Numbered from the stretch's first letter, positions 36,094 to 49,666 are shown. The stretch: 64,000 bases of DNA from Daphnia pulex (GCF_021134715.1 NC_060028.1:1572501-1636500), one strand, 5' to 3'. Notes: generated from the letters alone by a model not told the origin. Numbers and translations are program-made.

Positions 36094-37485
36094 ATGAAGT
36101 CTGTTCTCCTTCTTGTCGCTGTCGTTTGCTCTGTTACAGGTAAGCGTAAGCCCATTCTACACGTATTGCAACAGTATATGTCTATCACAAAGTTAGCTTT
36201 CCAGCGTGCATCATGCACATTTTGGTCTATAATTCTTTTATTAATTTTTTTTTCCTTTTGTTGTGAAGGTCTGCCAGCCCTGTACGATAACGGACGCATC
36301 TTTGGAGGGGGTACGGCCGAATCCGAACAATTCCCGTACGTAGTTTCCATCACTGAAAATGATCGCCACTTCTGCGGCGGATTCATTTACAGCACCAGGT
36401 GGATCGTCACGACAGCTTCATGCGTTGTTGGGTAGGCGCTATATATGTAGAAAATTAATAATAATTCTATAATGATGTTATCGGATATTATGCTAAGACC
36501 TAAACGAAACTTATGCATGGTCACTAATTGATTTTAAAGGAAAACGGCCAGCAAATTGAAAGTGGTCGTCGGTCAGGTGAGCGCCATTAACGCCGATCCC
36601 AACGAGCAAACGTTGGCTGTTTACACCATCACACCTGTGCCACAGTACAACAGCACGAATCAGTTTAATGACATCGCTCTCCTTAAGGTATAACAAAAAT
36701 GCGCTTACTATGGTTTATAGAAATCGATCACCATCAAATTTATAATAAATTCCAACAGCTTACAGCTGACATTGATTTTGATTACGTCAATGTTGATTTC
36801 GTCGCGTACAACGAATTAGACAATAATTTGCCTACAGTTGTCATGGGATGGGGTGCAACTTTCGTAAGTTTACATTGAAGCAATGTTACCGAGTCGGATT
36901 GGCTAATTTCTTTGAAAATAATGTTGAAACAATGAACTTGTAATGTACAGCAAGGAGGATTGGAATCGGTTAATCTTCACTACGGAGAGGTCACCCTCAA
37001 TCTTGTGACTGCGACATCGCCTTGTGGACCTTATGCAGTAAACGAAGAATTTAATTTGGCGACCATGATTTGCGCTTCAAATGATCCCGCCGCCAGCACC
37101 CTAGGCGAGTTTCCACTATTTTTTAAGAATGGCGGCTAATTATGTGCCAACCAATAAGGAATTACATTCCAAAGCTTTGTCACATTCGTAATATTCTCTG
37201 TGGTCTACCTATAATATAGCTCCTCCTCCTACTGCAACTTTAAGTCCTCTTGGATCTCCTTGTTCATACGACGAGGGCTCCCCGTTGGTCCAAGTCATGG
37301 GCGACGTTCCTACCGTTGTTGGCATCTTGTCCAAGACTGATGGCTGCTCGGAAAATTCTTATGGCGTTTACACCCGCGTCTCCATCTTCTACTCGTGGCT
37401 TCTCAACACGGCCGGTCCGCAGCCAATCCGGCCAACAACGGAAGCCCCAACAACGCCAACGACAGCTCTTCCGGGGCGTAAATAA
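36094..37485 (+). CDS. Serine protease homologue 5
   Basis: Six exons: 36094-36139, 36269-36431, 36540-36687, 36759-36863, 36951-37104, 37220-37485; 293 residues. Signal peptide MKSVLLLVAVVCSVTG. His57 is Ser (TTASC), Asp102 kept (NDIALL), Ser195 is Glu (YDEGSP). The fifth intron appears to use a GC donor (CTAG then GCGAGT), the only choice that keeps phase 1 into the next exon. The exon after it carries a Pro-rich APPPTATLS insert before the active-site loop, and the tail is short and Thr/Pro-rich (PTTEAPTTPTTA). Confidence 0.86.
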
Positions 37486-38131
37486 GGCTAGTAATCTGCA
37501 CTAGCTGTGAAGAAGAAATCCTTCTATCCTTCTCTTCACGCTTAATTCAACATCAATCTACACGGACATGTGCAATAATTTCAAAACCGTTTGACAGCTT
37601 TTTTTTGTGCACCAATAAATGAAATACCGCTGATATTCCTGTTGACTATATTCATTTAAATTAGTTTAAGCTTCAGACACCTTTCGCACTAATTCTTAAA
37701 ATGAATAAAACATTGAATAAAACTATAGTGGTTGAGTAAGTGCGCAATTTAACTCGGTATTAGTTATGGAATTAATACATCAAGTTCAACTTATTGATCC
37801 AGAAATATCAAATTCAAATAAGCTGTAATTTTTCCTTTGCCCTTTTCGAACGTTGTTGTGTGCGGTACCAGAAAACAATGCGATTACTATCAATGCATAA
37901 ATTACATAAACAAAATAAAGATTTAAAAAATTTCAAATCCATTTTTTAAATTGGGGAGTTAACCTTATTCCAACATACAAAATCAATATACCGGATTTGT
38001 CCTTCTTATCACGTATAACTAAAAAGTATGGTGCTGCTCACATCAGTTAATAATGTCAGAGGACTTTGTAGCTATATGTGGGTCGATAAATCTCCAGCAT
38101 TAACCAGCGCCGTTACTAACTGATTGGAGCC
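37486..38131. other. Upstream region of homologue 6, duplicated downstream
   Basis: About 37801-38100 is repeated in diverged form at about 39781-40105, with shared words such as TTTTCGAACGTT and AATGTCAGA-GACTTTGTA. Confidence 0.5.
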
Positions 38132-39333
38132 ATGAAGTCCGTTCTCCTCCTTATCTCCAGCATCGCCTGCTCTGTTGCAGCAGGTAAGATTTGTTTCACT
38201 GAGAAATTTAATGCTTTAATTCATTTTCAAATAACGTACACAATAACACCAATCTATTATAGGGCTGTCGGTCCAGAACCAGCGCATTATTGGCGGGGAT
38301 TTGGCCACCACTGGACAATTTCCTTATGTCGTTTCCATCATTGAAAACGACCGCCATTTCTGCGGCGGATTCATTTACAGCAACCGGTGGATTGTCACCA
38401 CAGCGTCCTGTGTTGCGGGGTATGATTTGAGCAATGGCCAATAATACAACCACGAAAATAATAAAGACTCGGCCATTTTTCGTTATTTCAGTAAATTACC
38501 GAGTGCCCTGAGAATTGCAGCCGGAAGTTTGGGTTGGAATCAAGAGCCGGATGTCCAAAGTGTTCCCGTTTACAACGTCTACGTTTTTGACGGGTACAAC
38601 AGCACTTTTCAGCTGAATGATATCGCCCTACTAAAGGTTATAGGAATCACGATTAAAGTCTAAATTCTTATGCCGTGATTGCATCAATATTCTTTTTTTT
38701 TTTACAATTTGTTAGCTGACGAAAGATATCGTTTTTGACTCGAACGAATCCAATGCAAATTTCGTGAAATATAGCGAAGTAAATACGGACGATCTGAGAG
38801 CTGCCGTCATCGGATGGGGTGCTACAATGGTTTCTATATGTCTTTAAATGTAAAAGATTAATACCATCGACCTTAATTAATTAATTTGAAAAACATAACA
38901 GGAAGAAGGCAATGTAACTACTGAACTTCGCTACGGAGAAGTCTACATCACGGAAACGACCCAATGTGGCGATTACTCCGAGCCGGAATTTAAACTTTTC
39001 TCTATGATTTGCGCTAGTCCTGATACTACCGATCCACCAAGTATATAGATAGGCTAATAATAAGCTATTTTTTTTTATAACGACGAATACATTTCTTATT
39101 TTTATTTATTTATTTATTTTTTATTATTTAAAGTTGCCGCTGGGTCTCCTTGCCAGTACGACGAAGGGTCTCCTCTGGTTCAAGTTATCGGCACCCAGCA
39201 CATAGCGGTGGGCGTCATGTCCAAAGCTAAAATCTGCTCGTTGGACTCTGTCAGTGTCTACACCCGCCTGTCCAATTTCTATTCGTGGCTACAGGCAACA
39301 GCCGGCCAACAGCCCGTGTACAAAAGCCCCTGA
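38132..39333 (+). CDS. Serine protease homologue 6
   Basis: Six exons: 38132-38183, 38263-38419, 38492-38636, 38716-38829, 38902-39040, 39134-39333; 268 residues, the shortest. Signal peptide MKSVLLLISSIACSVAAG, then QRIIGG. TTASC removes the catalytic His; NDIALL keeps Asp102; YDEGSP replaces the catalytic Ser. No tail beyond the domain. The second and third exons have diverged most (RIAAGSLGWNQEPD in place of KVVVGQ). Confidence 0.87.
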
Positions 39334-40668
39334 TGATGATACAAGTCGATGTGAACTATTGACAATATTCTATAGGAGTCAAATGGGCTCGATATCTTTA
39401 CTTAAGACGTCAATAAACATTTAAAATATCACGTCTCACTGATAGTTTAGTTTCCAACTTGTGCTGAGCCCCGCTCTAAAAACTTATTATTGGACAGATT
39501 CACGCCCATATGACAAGCCCATGGTATCTAGGCTTTAAACTGCACGTATGCTTGAGAAGATCATGTATGCTGATTTACTCAGTGCCTTTTATTTGAAAGA
39601 TAAATCCATCACGAGTGATTAAGGGGAGTTTTTCATAATCCCTCACTCCTTGCTGTGAGGGATTATGTTTCCCGTGTTGCAATTTTGGAAAATCCCATGT
39701 TTCTTTTACGAGTTGAGCAATATGCCCATTTAAGTTTTCTTCCCCAAGGTCCTTTATTTGATTGCATTTGATTTGATCCGGAAATACAAACTACAAGTTC
39801 AAAGTTGAAATTATGCCTTGTCTTTTTCGAACGTTATGCCCAGTAGAAATCAAATCATTTACTAAATGCATGGATGACATAAGCAAGATAAAGACTGGGA
39901 AATGTTCAGCTTAGTGATGAGATATACCGTCAAATCGTCCCTGTTTTAATTGGCGGGATTTCACATTTGTATTCAAAATCAGTATGTCCGTCAATCAATA
40001 CAGAACTTTATCTTTTGATCACGTCCACCAAAACGCACTGAGCTGCAACTGCAACAGTTATAATGTCAGATGACTTTGTATAGCGATATAGGTCGATTTA
40101 GAGCCAGGTAGCCAGATTTCCTCACTTATATCTCTATATCGACTGGTAAAATAACGCATATAATATTTATTCGACTTCAGGATATTGAATTATAAGCTCT
40201 TTTAAAAAACATTTTTTTGTCGGGTCCGATATTTACAAGCCCGTGATATCTGGGCTGTATAACTATGTATACATATGCCCTGAGTAGATTTATTTCAAAG
40301 ATCAATCCGTGAACGATTAAGCGCGATTATAAGGGGAATTTATCAAACTTGACATTTTGGAGCCGAGAGTTTTCTTTTTTCCCCTTGGATATTTCCCATT
40401 TGGAAAATTCCATTTCTTATATGAGTTGGGCAATATGTGTCGATCAAGCTATCGAAGAGATGCTTATCGCACGCACGTTATTCGTTATGAAATATCACCG
40501 TTTACTTCCCGCCGCAGGTTCATCATTTATTTTATTTTGTTGTTTTATCGCTTTCGTTCAAAATGTGGGACCTTTGGAGTTGGCCGGTTGTTTGTTTTTA
40601 TGTTAGAGCAGCCGTCAGTTGGGGACAGGAATCAGTTGCCAACGCGATCTGACAACAGAATAGCCATC
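39334..40668. repeat. Intergenic region built of two decayed duplications
   Basis: Unit X is at about 39490-39740 and again at about 40220-40440 (CAAGCCCATGGTATCTAGGC against CAAGCCCGTGATATCTGGGC; GGAAAAT-CCCAT and TTGAGCAATATG shared). Unit Y at about 39781-40105 repeats 37801-38100, the region upstream of homologue 6, but no protease exon follows it. A hairpin of ATAATCCCTCAC and its complement lies at about 39635-39667. Confidence 0.5.
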
Positions 40669-41952
40669 ATGCAACAGCCTATCGTGTGCTTCCTTCTCGT
40701 TATTATTGGTGTCGTTGCTGGTACGTTATTCATCAATTTGAATTTTGAGTATATTGCTTAATATATTTTTTTTTCAATCAATGAATAATACTGGGAAATT
40801 TAGGAGCCCCTGGTTTCAACGGACGCATCATCGGAGGAACTCCTGTTACACCAGATCCCGATGGTTTAGTAACTGAGTATCCCTACGTGGTTTCCATTGA
40901 GGATGATTTAAACCACTTTTGCGGAGGCTTCATCTACAACCCTAAATGGGTTGTCACAAGCGCATCTTGTATGGAGAAGTGAGCACATTTTTTGTAATTG
41001 ATTGATTCTATCCCCCCTTATCACGTTTATTTATATTGCAACTTATTTTCCTTTAGTAAGGTTATAAGCAGACTGACAGTGGTTGCCGGACAGATGAACT
41101 TGATCGATGCAGAAAAAACCGAAGAGAGGCGACCAGTTTTCAAAGTTATTCCTTATAGCACTTACAATAATGTCACAAGAAAAGACGACATCGCTCTCAT
41201 TGAGGTTCGTTAATATAAACTACCGATATTCACTTGATCCGTTGATATCGTTCTGTTCTGTAACTTACGTTCATTATTCTTTCAGCTATCGACAAATTTT
41301 ACGCTTGACACACAAGCCAGGGATTTAATTAAGTTCAACGAAGTAAACACTGATGCTGACTCTACTCCCCCTGGAACTTTCCTGGGATGGGGAGCAACAG
41401 TGGTATGTTTTTTTTACTTTACTGTGCATAGTTTATGCGTCCATCAGTCAACATTTGATAAATCCGACGATGTAATTATTTGAAAAAGTTGGGCGGAGGT
41501 TTTTCACCAAGACTTCGTCATGCAGAGGTTACCATGGTAGAAAACAATCCAGTTTGCAATCCTTATACTCCAGATGAATTTACCATTTCTTCGATGATTT
41601 GTGCCGCAACTATGCCAGGTACCTAAGTAAGAGATGCTATGCACAGCAACTGACGTTATGAAATAAGAGAACTTTGGGTTAATCTCTCCTTTTATTATTG
41701 ACAACTGATTGATTATTTAAAGTGACTCTACCATCCGGAGATGCTGAACCGACCCCTTGCGCTTTGGACGATGGTTCTCCATTGGTGCAAACATATCTTG
41801 GAACTGACGGTCCCATCACTATTGTTGTCGGTGTTTTGTCCAAGTACAGCCCAATATGTGATTCAGCTGATTCGAGCGTCTTTACTCGCCTCTCCGTCTA
41901 CTACGCCTGGCTCTACAGGACCGCCGGAGAACAGGTGTACACCACCCCTTAA
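40669..41952 (+). CDS. Serine protease homologue 7, most diverged
   Basis: Six exons: 40669-40720, 40804-40978, 41057-41204, 41286-41402, 41489-41618, 41723-41952; 283 residues. Signal peptide MQQPIVCFLLVIIGVVAG, then GRIIGG. The His site reads TSASC, DDIAL keeps Asp102, and the Ser site reads LDDGSP, so Asp rather than Glu sits at 195. An eight-residue insert follows the pro-cleavage site. It keeps the same intron phases as the others, so it belongs to the array, but it is the outlier by sequence. Confidence 0.87.
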
Positions 41953-44900
41953 ACAGCTTAAACAACGGACCCGAGAGTATTGACAGATGTTTATTATTAC
42001 CAAGTCTTTGCTGATGGATTTCATTCCAATGTGTATCGATCTTTTCCCCTTTTCACTTTGCTGTGTAAGCTAAATTTTGGAGTCACTTTCGCATATATGC
42101 CAATGTTGATCCCAAAAATACATGCAAGTCCCTATTATTGTGTAATCCCGAATATAGCGCACTGCATAGATATATCAATAGAATTGAATTTCATCAGTGT
42201 TACACTTGTCAAATATTTTTTAAATTTTCATTTCATGTTGGGGTTGATGCAAGATGCAAAGGATAGAACTGACATGAAATTATCGCCAAAGACGGATGAT
42301 TGACTAACGAGATGAACGCATCGAGTTTGATAATCTCACATTTGATTGATAAGTTGATTGGAAGCTGATGCTTCAGGTTTTATTGTTTGCGATTGTTTGC
42401 TGGCTACACAATGTGATAAGGGCCTGTAATGGAAATGCTGGCAGACCACCGACTCTCATGTTGAGCTCATCGATAAAAATATAAGACAAACTGAAATCAC
42501 TGACGATAGGAATATATAGGTAGGTCAATCTAATTTCATTTTTTGTCTGCATGAATATGTTGCACTATAATTCCTGACGTAAACCTAAACGTCTTGTATT
42601 CGAAAATTAAACCAACATGTTGATTGTCAACAATGTATAGCAGAGAAGAAGGGCTCTTGCGGTCAAGCCCTGAATCTTAATCTCAATAATTCCCAACGCT
42701 CCTGTCAGACTCTATCAACCTGTGTCAGAATAGCATTCCGTTAGCATTTGTCTGATATGATGCGCATAAGGCTCTTGGCGATAGCGCTATCACAAATGCT
42801 CTCATTATATTCAAACGTTTGTGAAGTTTCACTCAATAAGAACTTTGTTATTTGCTGCGGCCTAAACGTGCTGCACGTGGCATATACTTAATCAATCAAA
42901 TAACATCCAACCGTTTGTCATACAGTACGAGTAAGAGTAAATAAGAAATTGTTTGAACAGTTAGAAAACCTAAGCGATACAGTTTCGGATGGCACATCTT
43001 ACCGTGATAAAGATGGGACTCTAGGGGCATTATATTTTCCCCGTTATCTTTCGAAAAAAATTGGGCAACAAATACTTGACTGAAAGCCCATCATATTTAA
43101 CCGAATCATTTTTATAGGCATCTGAATATAATCAAATTTCTACGAGGAAAATTTGGTTTGCGAGGTCCCTGGTTAAATAGCATTGGTTTAGCATTGGTTT
43201 AGGAAGGAGAAATTGATTAGCGAATGCAGATTAGAGCTCAAATTTAATAATTTATTCTTATCAAAGCACATGATTGCGCGGTGCCGTAACAAATAACTGA
43301 TTTCTTTCAGACTCAAATTGTAGTAGATGCCATCTGGTGAAGAGAGATCGCTCTCTTAGTCTACCTGTTCCGTTTAGTTCGGATTGCCGAAGCGCGGAGA
43401 CGATGTGGCGCGCAGATTTGAAAAACTCTTATATAACGTCGATTTCACGATCAACAATTCTTCGATAAAATTCTATTTCTACCCGGCACGTTCAATATTT
43501 CAAATGCCGCTCAAAACGTTCAGATCAAATCACTCACGTTCGATTGAGAATCGATCGATCGTTGATTACACAATTTTTTCCTCGGTTCAGCGCGCTGGAA
43601 AACGAAAACAGCAGCGCTAATTTGAATTTCCTGGTTCGATTTGTATCGCAATCTTCATAACATTCAAGGTCGATCGAATACAAAAAATAAATAACATAAA
43701 AAAATCAAACCCAAAAAGGTCGTTTGACTAGATCTAATATCTAAAGGCACGCTTTTGTTTCGCTATTTTGTCAGTGACGTAACTTTACCAAATTTTAAAC
43801 TGCAACAAATTGCAACATCCAAATGACGTAACTTTACTAAATTTTAAACGAAAATATAACTTTCTTATTAATATACATTCGACACACATATAGTCGCATT
43901 CAGCAACCTATTCTTCATCTGGAATTTAGTCGCCGCTCTATATATTCTTCAAGTCCGACGGCTCGAGGAAAATGACGGCAATTCCGATGCGACTTCCTAG
44001 TCAGGCGACTCGATCACAAATCAAGGGAATTCCAGTTGTTGGGCATATCATTTGTATGCCACCCGCTTTTGATTTCTATTTTCCCCGATGTTTTTGTTTT
44101 TGGACGGCCCAAATGGTAACGAACGCGATTCAGATGCTAATAAGTATATATATTGTGTCATTATTTGACGTTCACGCAACCGGTTGGCACCCGCAGCAGA
44201 CCGAGCGCAGACGCTCGGGTGCCATCATTAAAAGCGGAAGCGGTTCGAACTGCACAACAGATTTTTCTTGACGGCGATTGGAGAGAGATGAATGCGGATG
44301 AATATTTCATGAGCAGTATCACTTGTTGTTTTCGTTTTGATTTTCAGTCTTTTTTTTAAATTTTTGTTGTTGTTTTTGTTGTTGACAGAATTCTAAACGG
44401 AATAAGGGATCCCAGTGGAAAAAGTGTTGGGAAATCCATCGAACGGCATCCGTTAATTTAATTGGATGAAAAGCGCACGGTCCAGATCATGCGATCAGTT
44501 TTTAATCAGGAGCATATTGTGTGATATCGCATACAGTGACGCTATCTCGGAATTCATTAGCTGATTTTTTAATATTTTTTTTAATTTAGTAGTTCACAGG
44601 TTCATCGAGTCTACGTGAAAAAAATTATTTCAGAAAAATTGTCGTCCGGTCCGGGAGAAATCGACGAGTTGTTAACAATAAATTAGAGCGACCGCCTGAT
44701 TGAACTGTGGTACGATCTTCCCAAAACCAAATTAATTTAGCCGCAAATTTAAGTCATTTAACCGCAAATTAGCTATAGGATTGCGTCCTGTCGTCACGCG
44801 CTATCAGTGATCAGATTCCGTAATTTTGCGCTGATATTCCCACGTCCTATAAATAACTGACCAAACCTGCTGACGGCAGTGCTATTTTATACTTCATTAA

Positions 44901-46130
44901 TGAATGCGCTACCCCGCCAGTTTAATATCCCTGCTGATTATCTACAACGATATAACGAGACATCCTGCTTTTAATTGGCAACTTGTGACGTGTTTTTTCT
45001 TTGTTGTTGTTGTTGTCTGTTTTGATATTTCAGATTGCAACGTCGTCGTCTACATAATAATTGATCAATGAACGCGGGAGGTCCCTATACTCACCCAGCT
45101 GAGCCCAGCTGGGTCTCGGTTCTCACACCCAATTTATTCGATGCAAAACGGTCAACGTCCGCGTCAGAAAGAAAAAAAAACAAAACAAAAACAAAAATCA
45201 GCAATTCAGGACCGTCGAGTTTTGGATAATCACATCTGTGCGTTCCGCTCGAGCCGAACAAAACAGCCAACTTTCTTTTTTTTTTTTAAATTTTCCGCTC
45301 GACGACAGACAACTTTGTTTGGATCGGCTTTCAACTAATGGACGTCTGCAGGGGGGCTGGCTAGCGTCTAATGACATGCACAGGCACAGATCGACAACAT
45401 TCCTTCTTATCCCGCGCAGCAACAACCCTACAACCAACTTTGACATTGTCTAAGAAATGACGTAAAAATATGAAACTGCTCAAGGCCAAGGGGGAAAAAA
45501 GTAAACTAAACTATAATGGCCGATTTGGTTGTTTGACGAAATTTGGTTTCCTGACTCTTCCTCTTTGGCAAATGAACCTGTTCGCCCACCTGATTGTTTG
45601 ATTTTTCTCTCCTTACCTCCACGGCTCTTTTAAAAATTCGCTTTTGATTCTTATTTCTTTTGTCGCACATTTGTTTCGTTGTCCCAGACAGACAGTCTGT
45701 TGCAAAGTTTGATCTAACCACAGACGCCATTATCGTGTCCGATTTGGAACAAGTTTGAAGTTTCAAAATTTATTAGCCTATCCGCTCTCCTACACGTCGT
45801 GCCGTGTCATTTGATGCGATCAATAATCGTGACGCATTACGTTTGAAATCTTAAAAAAAACAACAAAATTCCGGCCGCTCTCCCCATACTCTTGTATGGG
45901 GCCTTCCACTTTTAGTGTGTATATCATTCAGGTCGACTTTGATTTATTTATTAGCTCATGCGACACGACGGGTTGCGTAGTAACCGACTTTCATCGGAAT
46001 TTCCCCCAGGTTGCCAGCATCAATCGCTTGAATACGCATAGAGGTAGGGGTTGGGTGTGGTGCGTGTGTGTGTGTGTGTAACTGTGTGTGTGTGTGTGTG
46101 TATATATTGGCTTGATCTGTCATCGTGTTA
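41953..46130. other. 4.2 kb intergenic region between arrays
   Basis: Open frames here are under 110 codons and lack signal peptides, domains or splice partners. There are A-rich runs near 45170-45200 and a small palindrome CCCAGCTGAGCCCAGCTGGG at about 45095. I see no RNA gene or transposon end. It may hold distal control sequence for the Rh cluster. Confidence 0.4.
46062..46108. repeat. (TG)n microsatellite
   Basis: Two runs of TG dinucleotides interrupted by TAAC. Confidence 0.9.
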
Positions 46131-46135
46131 CCCAC

Positions 46136-46170
46136 TATAAAAAGGACTGCCGGACGAGAAACGGTCAACA
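46136..46170 (+). promoter_or_regulatory. Core promoter of Rh gene 1
   Basis: TATAAAAA at 46136-46143 with a TCA initiator about 31 nt downstream (A at about 46167). The ATG follows at 46369 after an untranslated leader. Confidence 0.6.
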
Positions 46171-46368
46171 GCCGCGATCAGACCGCCAGTCCCGACGCAG
46201 TGAAAAGGGCCGCCATTGATCGCCGGGGGATATAGTACTCGGATGCTTAAAGCCATTGATTGATTTGATTTTTAATTGATTGCATTAAGCGACCGTCGCT
46301 TGATTTTTTAAAAAGAAGAGCGTTTTAACATTTTCAAATCGACCGCCAAAACAAAACAAAAAACTAAA

Positions 46369-48446
46369 ATGTCGCTGAAGCATTTCTTGATGCACGGGCG
46401 CCACATTCCATTTTTACTGGGCATCCAAATCGCTTTTATCGTCCTGTTTGGGGTCTTCGTCGAGTACGACAAAGAGGCCCACAGCGGCCGGGCCTTCGAC
46501 AAGGACGCCAATGCCACCAAAAACGAGGGCAACAGCCTCGGCCACTACTATCCAAGTACGAAATAGGATTTAATAAGTTAGATCATTGTTGTTAGGCACC
46601 GTGTTATTCAATCGAGAGAGAGGGAAGGAAATGGATTGATTTATCGATTGTTTTTCTACAGTGTTCCAGGATGTCCACGTCATGATGTTCATCGGTTTCG
46701 GCTTCCTGATGACCTTTTTGAAGAAGTACGGCTACAGCGCAGTGGCTGTCAACTTCCTGATCGCCGCCATCGTCCTCCAGTGGGCCACTCTCTGCCAAGG
46801 CTTTTACCACACTTTCGACGGACAGAAGATTCACATCACCATTACCAGGTAAGCAATACAAATTAAAAATTGAAGTTGAAAGTGGAAGTGTAAATTCAGC
46901 ACTTCTTTTTTCTTAATTCAGTTTGTTGAACGCTGATTTCGCTTCGGCCACCGTTTTGATTTCGTTCGGCGCCGTTATCGGCGTCACGACGCCGCTCCAG
47001 CTGGCCGTCATGGCCGTTTGTGAGATCGCCATTTTCGCTAGCAACGAACATCTGGGATTAGAAGTCTTGAGGGTACAGATTGACTAGTTTCTTATTTTAT
47101 GATTCAATCACGTCAATGTGAAAGTCGTTGGAATGAATTTGACAGATTTCAGATGTTGGGGCGTCGATGCTGGTCCACGTCTTTGGCGCCTATTTTGGCC
47201 TGGCCGTCAGTTGCGTTTTGAGGAGGGACGTCTCCTCGGAGAAGGAAGGCGCCACATACAATTCCGACATTTTCGCCATGATTGGTAACATTCCGGATTG
47301 GTTTTCATTTGTAATTCCACCTTGATTGAATTGTTTTTGGTTTTCTTTCAATTGCAGGAACCATTTTCTTGTGGCTGTTCTGGCCCAGTTTCAACGCTGG
47401 ATTAGCCGAAGGCGATGCCCAGCACCGGGCCGTCATCAATACCTATTACTCGTTGGCCGCCTGTTGCGTCACAGCCTTTGCCATCTCCGCATTAGTCAGC
47501 AAAGAACACAAATTCGATATGGTAATTTCCAAGTTGGGTGACATAATTTTTTGTTTGTTTCTTAAATAATTTTTTTTTCCCGCCAGGTTCACATTCAAAA
47601 TTCAACTCTTGCTGGAGGTGTGGCTATTGGAACGGCGGCCGACATGATGATCAATCCATTCGGAGCCATGATCGTCGGAAGTATTGCCGGAACCGTGTCC
47701 GTTCTCGGTTATCGCTACCTAACAGTATGATTTAATTCTATTTCATTCATGGACAAATGTCAACGTTTTTCTTTAAAAAAAACATTTTATTTGTGAATTT
47801 CAGCCTGTGATTAACAGAAAGCTTGGCATTCACGACACTTGCGGCGTCCACAATTTGCACGGGATGCCGGGCGTGATCGCCGGAATAGTCGGGGCCATTA
47901 CGGCCTCTGTTGCCACCCAAGAGGAATACGGTTACAGGTAAGAAATTAATCATTTCCCATCTTTCAAACACATGATGATTTAATATTCTGTCATTTTAAT
48001 TTTTTATTAATTAGTTTGTACCGTCAATTCTCTGCCCGGGCACCTCTGCCCGGCACCCCCGAATTAATTGAATTGGAGCATCACGTCGGACACCTTCACC
48101 CGGGACTGGGCCGTTCGGCTTCCATGCAAGGGGGCTACCAAATAGCCACCCTCTTTGTGACGATGGCCGTAGCCATTAGTGGCGGACTAGTCACAGGTAA
48201 ATCAATAATTCAAATATTCAAATAACTTGCCATAACTTGAAATTTTCTTTTTAAATTCAATTAGGGCTTATTTTGCGCTTGCCAATATTTGGCAAGGTGC
48301 CCAGGGATCACTTGTTCGACGACGAGTTATCGTGGGAAGTGCCCGATTCCGAGCATCATCTGCAAATGGTCAAGACTGCGAATCACAACACTTCGTCGTC
48401 GCCGATGGTTCAACACGGAAAAGGTGTGGAAGACACCCACATTTGA
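46369..48446 (+). CDS. Rh-type ammonium transporter 1
   Basis: Nine exons: 46369-46555, 46662-46848, 46922-47072, 47146-47284, 47358-47521, 47587-47724, 47804-47937, 48015-48196, 48265-48446; 487 residues. Rh proteins are trimeric membrane channels that pass NH3 (and perhaps CO2) and serve ammonia excretion in gill and other epithelia. Signature stretches are [39 protein letters not shown] and [13 protein letters not shown]. The twin pore histidines are likely H186 and H338. An N-glycosylation site (NAT) lies in the first extracellular loop, as in vertebrate Rh glycoproteins. About 12 hydrophobic spans are expected. The cytoplasmic tail is short and His-rich. Coding sequence looks fully intact. 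Confidence 0.95.
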
Positions 48447-49660
48447 ATACCTTCAAAAATTAATTCGCCATCACCCGGTTGTTTACGTTGAGTTTTTAAC
48501 TTGTATATTTGTCACGAGAAAAAGGGGAAAAAAAATTGTAAGAAATCAAATCGTCGTGTCATCGATCTGTTTATAATGTGCTACTGTCATGTGATTTACA
48601 ATGCGTGTAATCTTCGTGATTGTGGTTATTTTAATTATCTAGTTATGTGGAGGAAGGAAACCAACCAGACGATTCTTTAAGAAAAGAAAAGTCTACTGCC
48701 TTTTGTATTCTTTCTAGGTCTTTTGGAAATGAAGTGAGAGTAGGCTACTTTAATCGCTAATTATTCGTTCACAACAGTTCAATTGAAAAATGAAATCCGT
48801 ACTCGGATTGGCAATTTTTAGAAAGGGAAAAGAAATTTGCGGTTGCAATTTCCCCAAGTTGCGGTTCTGGTTAAATTTTATCCTTTCATTTGTCTTCCGC
48901 TCGACGGCAGACAGCGCGTCGCAATTCAATAATTAATCTGTAAGTCGAATACAAAAACACCGCACACTAATTCACTAAACGCATGCGTGACACCTTCCAC
49001 CATCACTATTATGTAATAATATCCACCGCAGTTAATAAAGAAGCGAAATTAAAATTTGCGCACAGACAATCAACAATTTTTTTAACGAAACTCAAGTCGA
49101 CTGGCCTTTCATTTTCGTGCAAACTATACATGTACATACCACACTAGGCTGATTGCACCAGGTATTTGATAATTGACTGGGGGGACATTGAGAATTGATG
49201 TTCGAACTGTTTCCGACGGATGTACCTGTCACGGACGAATGGCGATAGCGTGACTATATTTGCTGTGAAAACTCGTTCACGCTTTTGAATGACGTTACGT
49301 TATGACCGGTTATGATCTGTCTTATCTCAACAGAGTAGGTGCTAAATGCTAAATTTGTTGACAGCTGTAAATGTTGTACTACACGTCCTTTCGCTGTCGT
49401 AAAGTCGAAAAAGTTGATTTTCTTATTGTTTCATTCGCATTTGAGAGTATAAAAATTTTTCAACATTTTACCACACACTAAAATGTAGTTTGAGTTATCG
49501 CATAATGTTATTATCTACGTTTTTGAATTTCACACCACCAGAAAATGGAGGACCGAGTGACCGGGTCCGCTAGATAATTAATAATTACGTTCCTTGTAAA
49601 CCAACTCGGTAGTTTTATTTAGTTTCGCAGGAGCAGTGGATAGTGAGTGTTTGATCGTGA
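48447..49660. other. Intergenic between Rh genes 1 and 2
   Basis: AT-rich, no gene or repeat supported. Confidence 0.45.
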
Positions 49661-49666
49661 CAGGAG

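Noticed and set aside
26343-41952. Array of active digestive trypsins or chymotrypsins
   Set aside because: Every copy lacks both catalytic His and Ser.
45090-45115. Palindrome CCCAGCTGAGCCCAGCTGGG as a regulatory site
   Set aside because: A single short palindrome with no context; E-box-like words are common by chance.
42000-46000. Hidden coding gene in the 4 kb gap
   Set aside because: Frames are short, lack phase-compatible splice partners, signal peptides or recognisable motifs.
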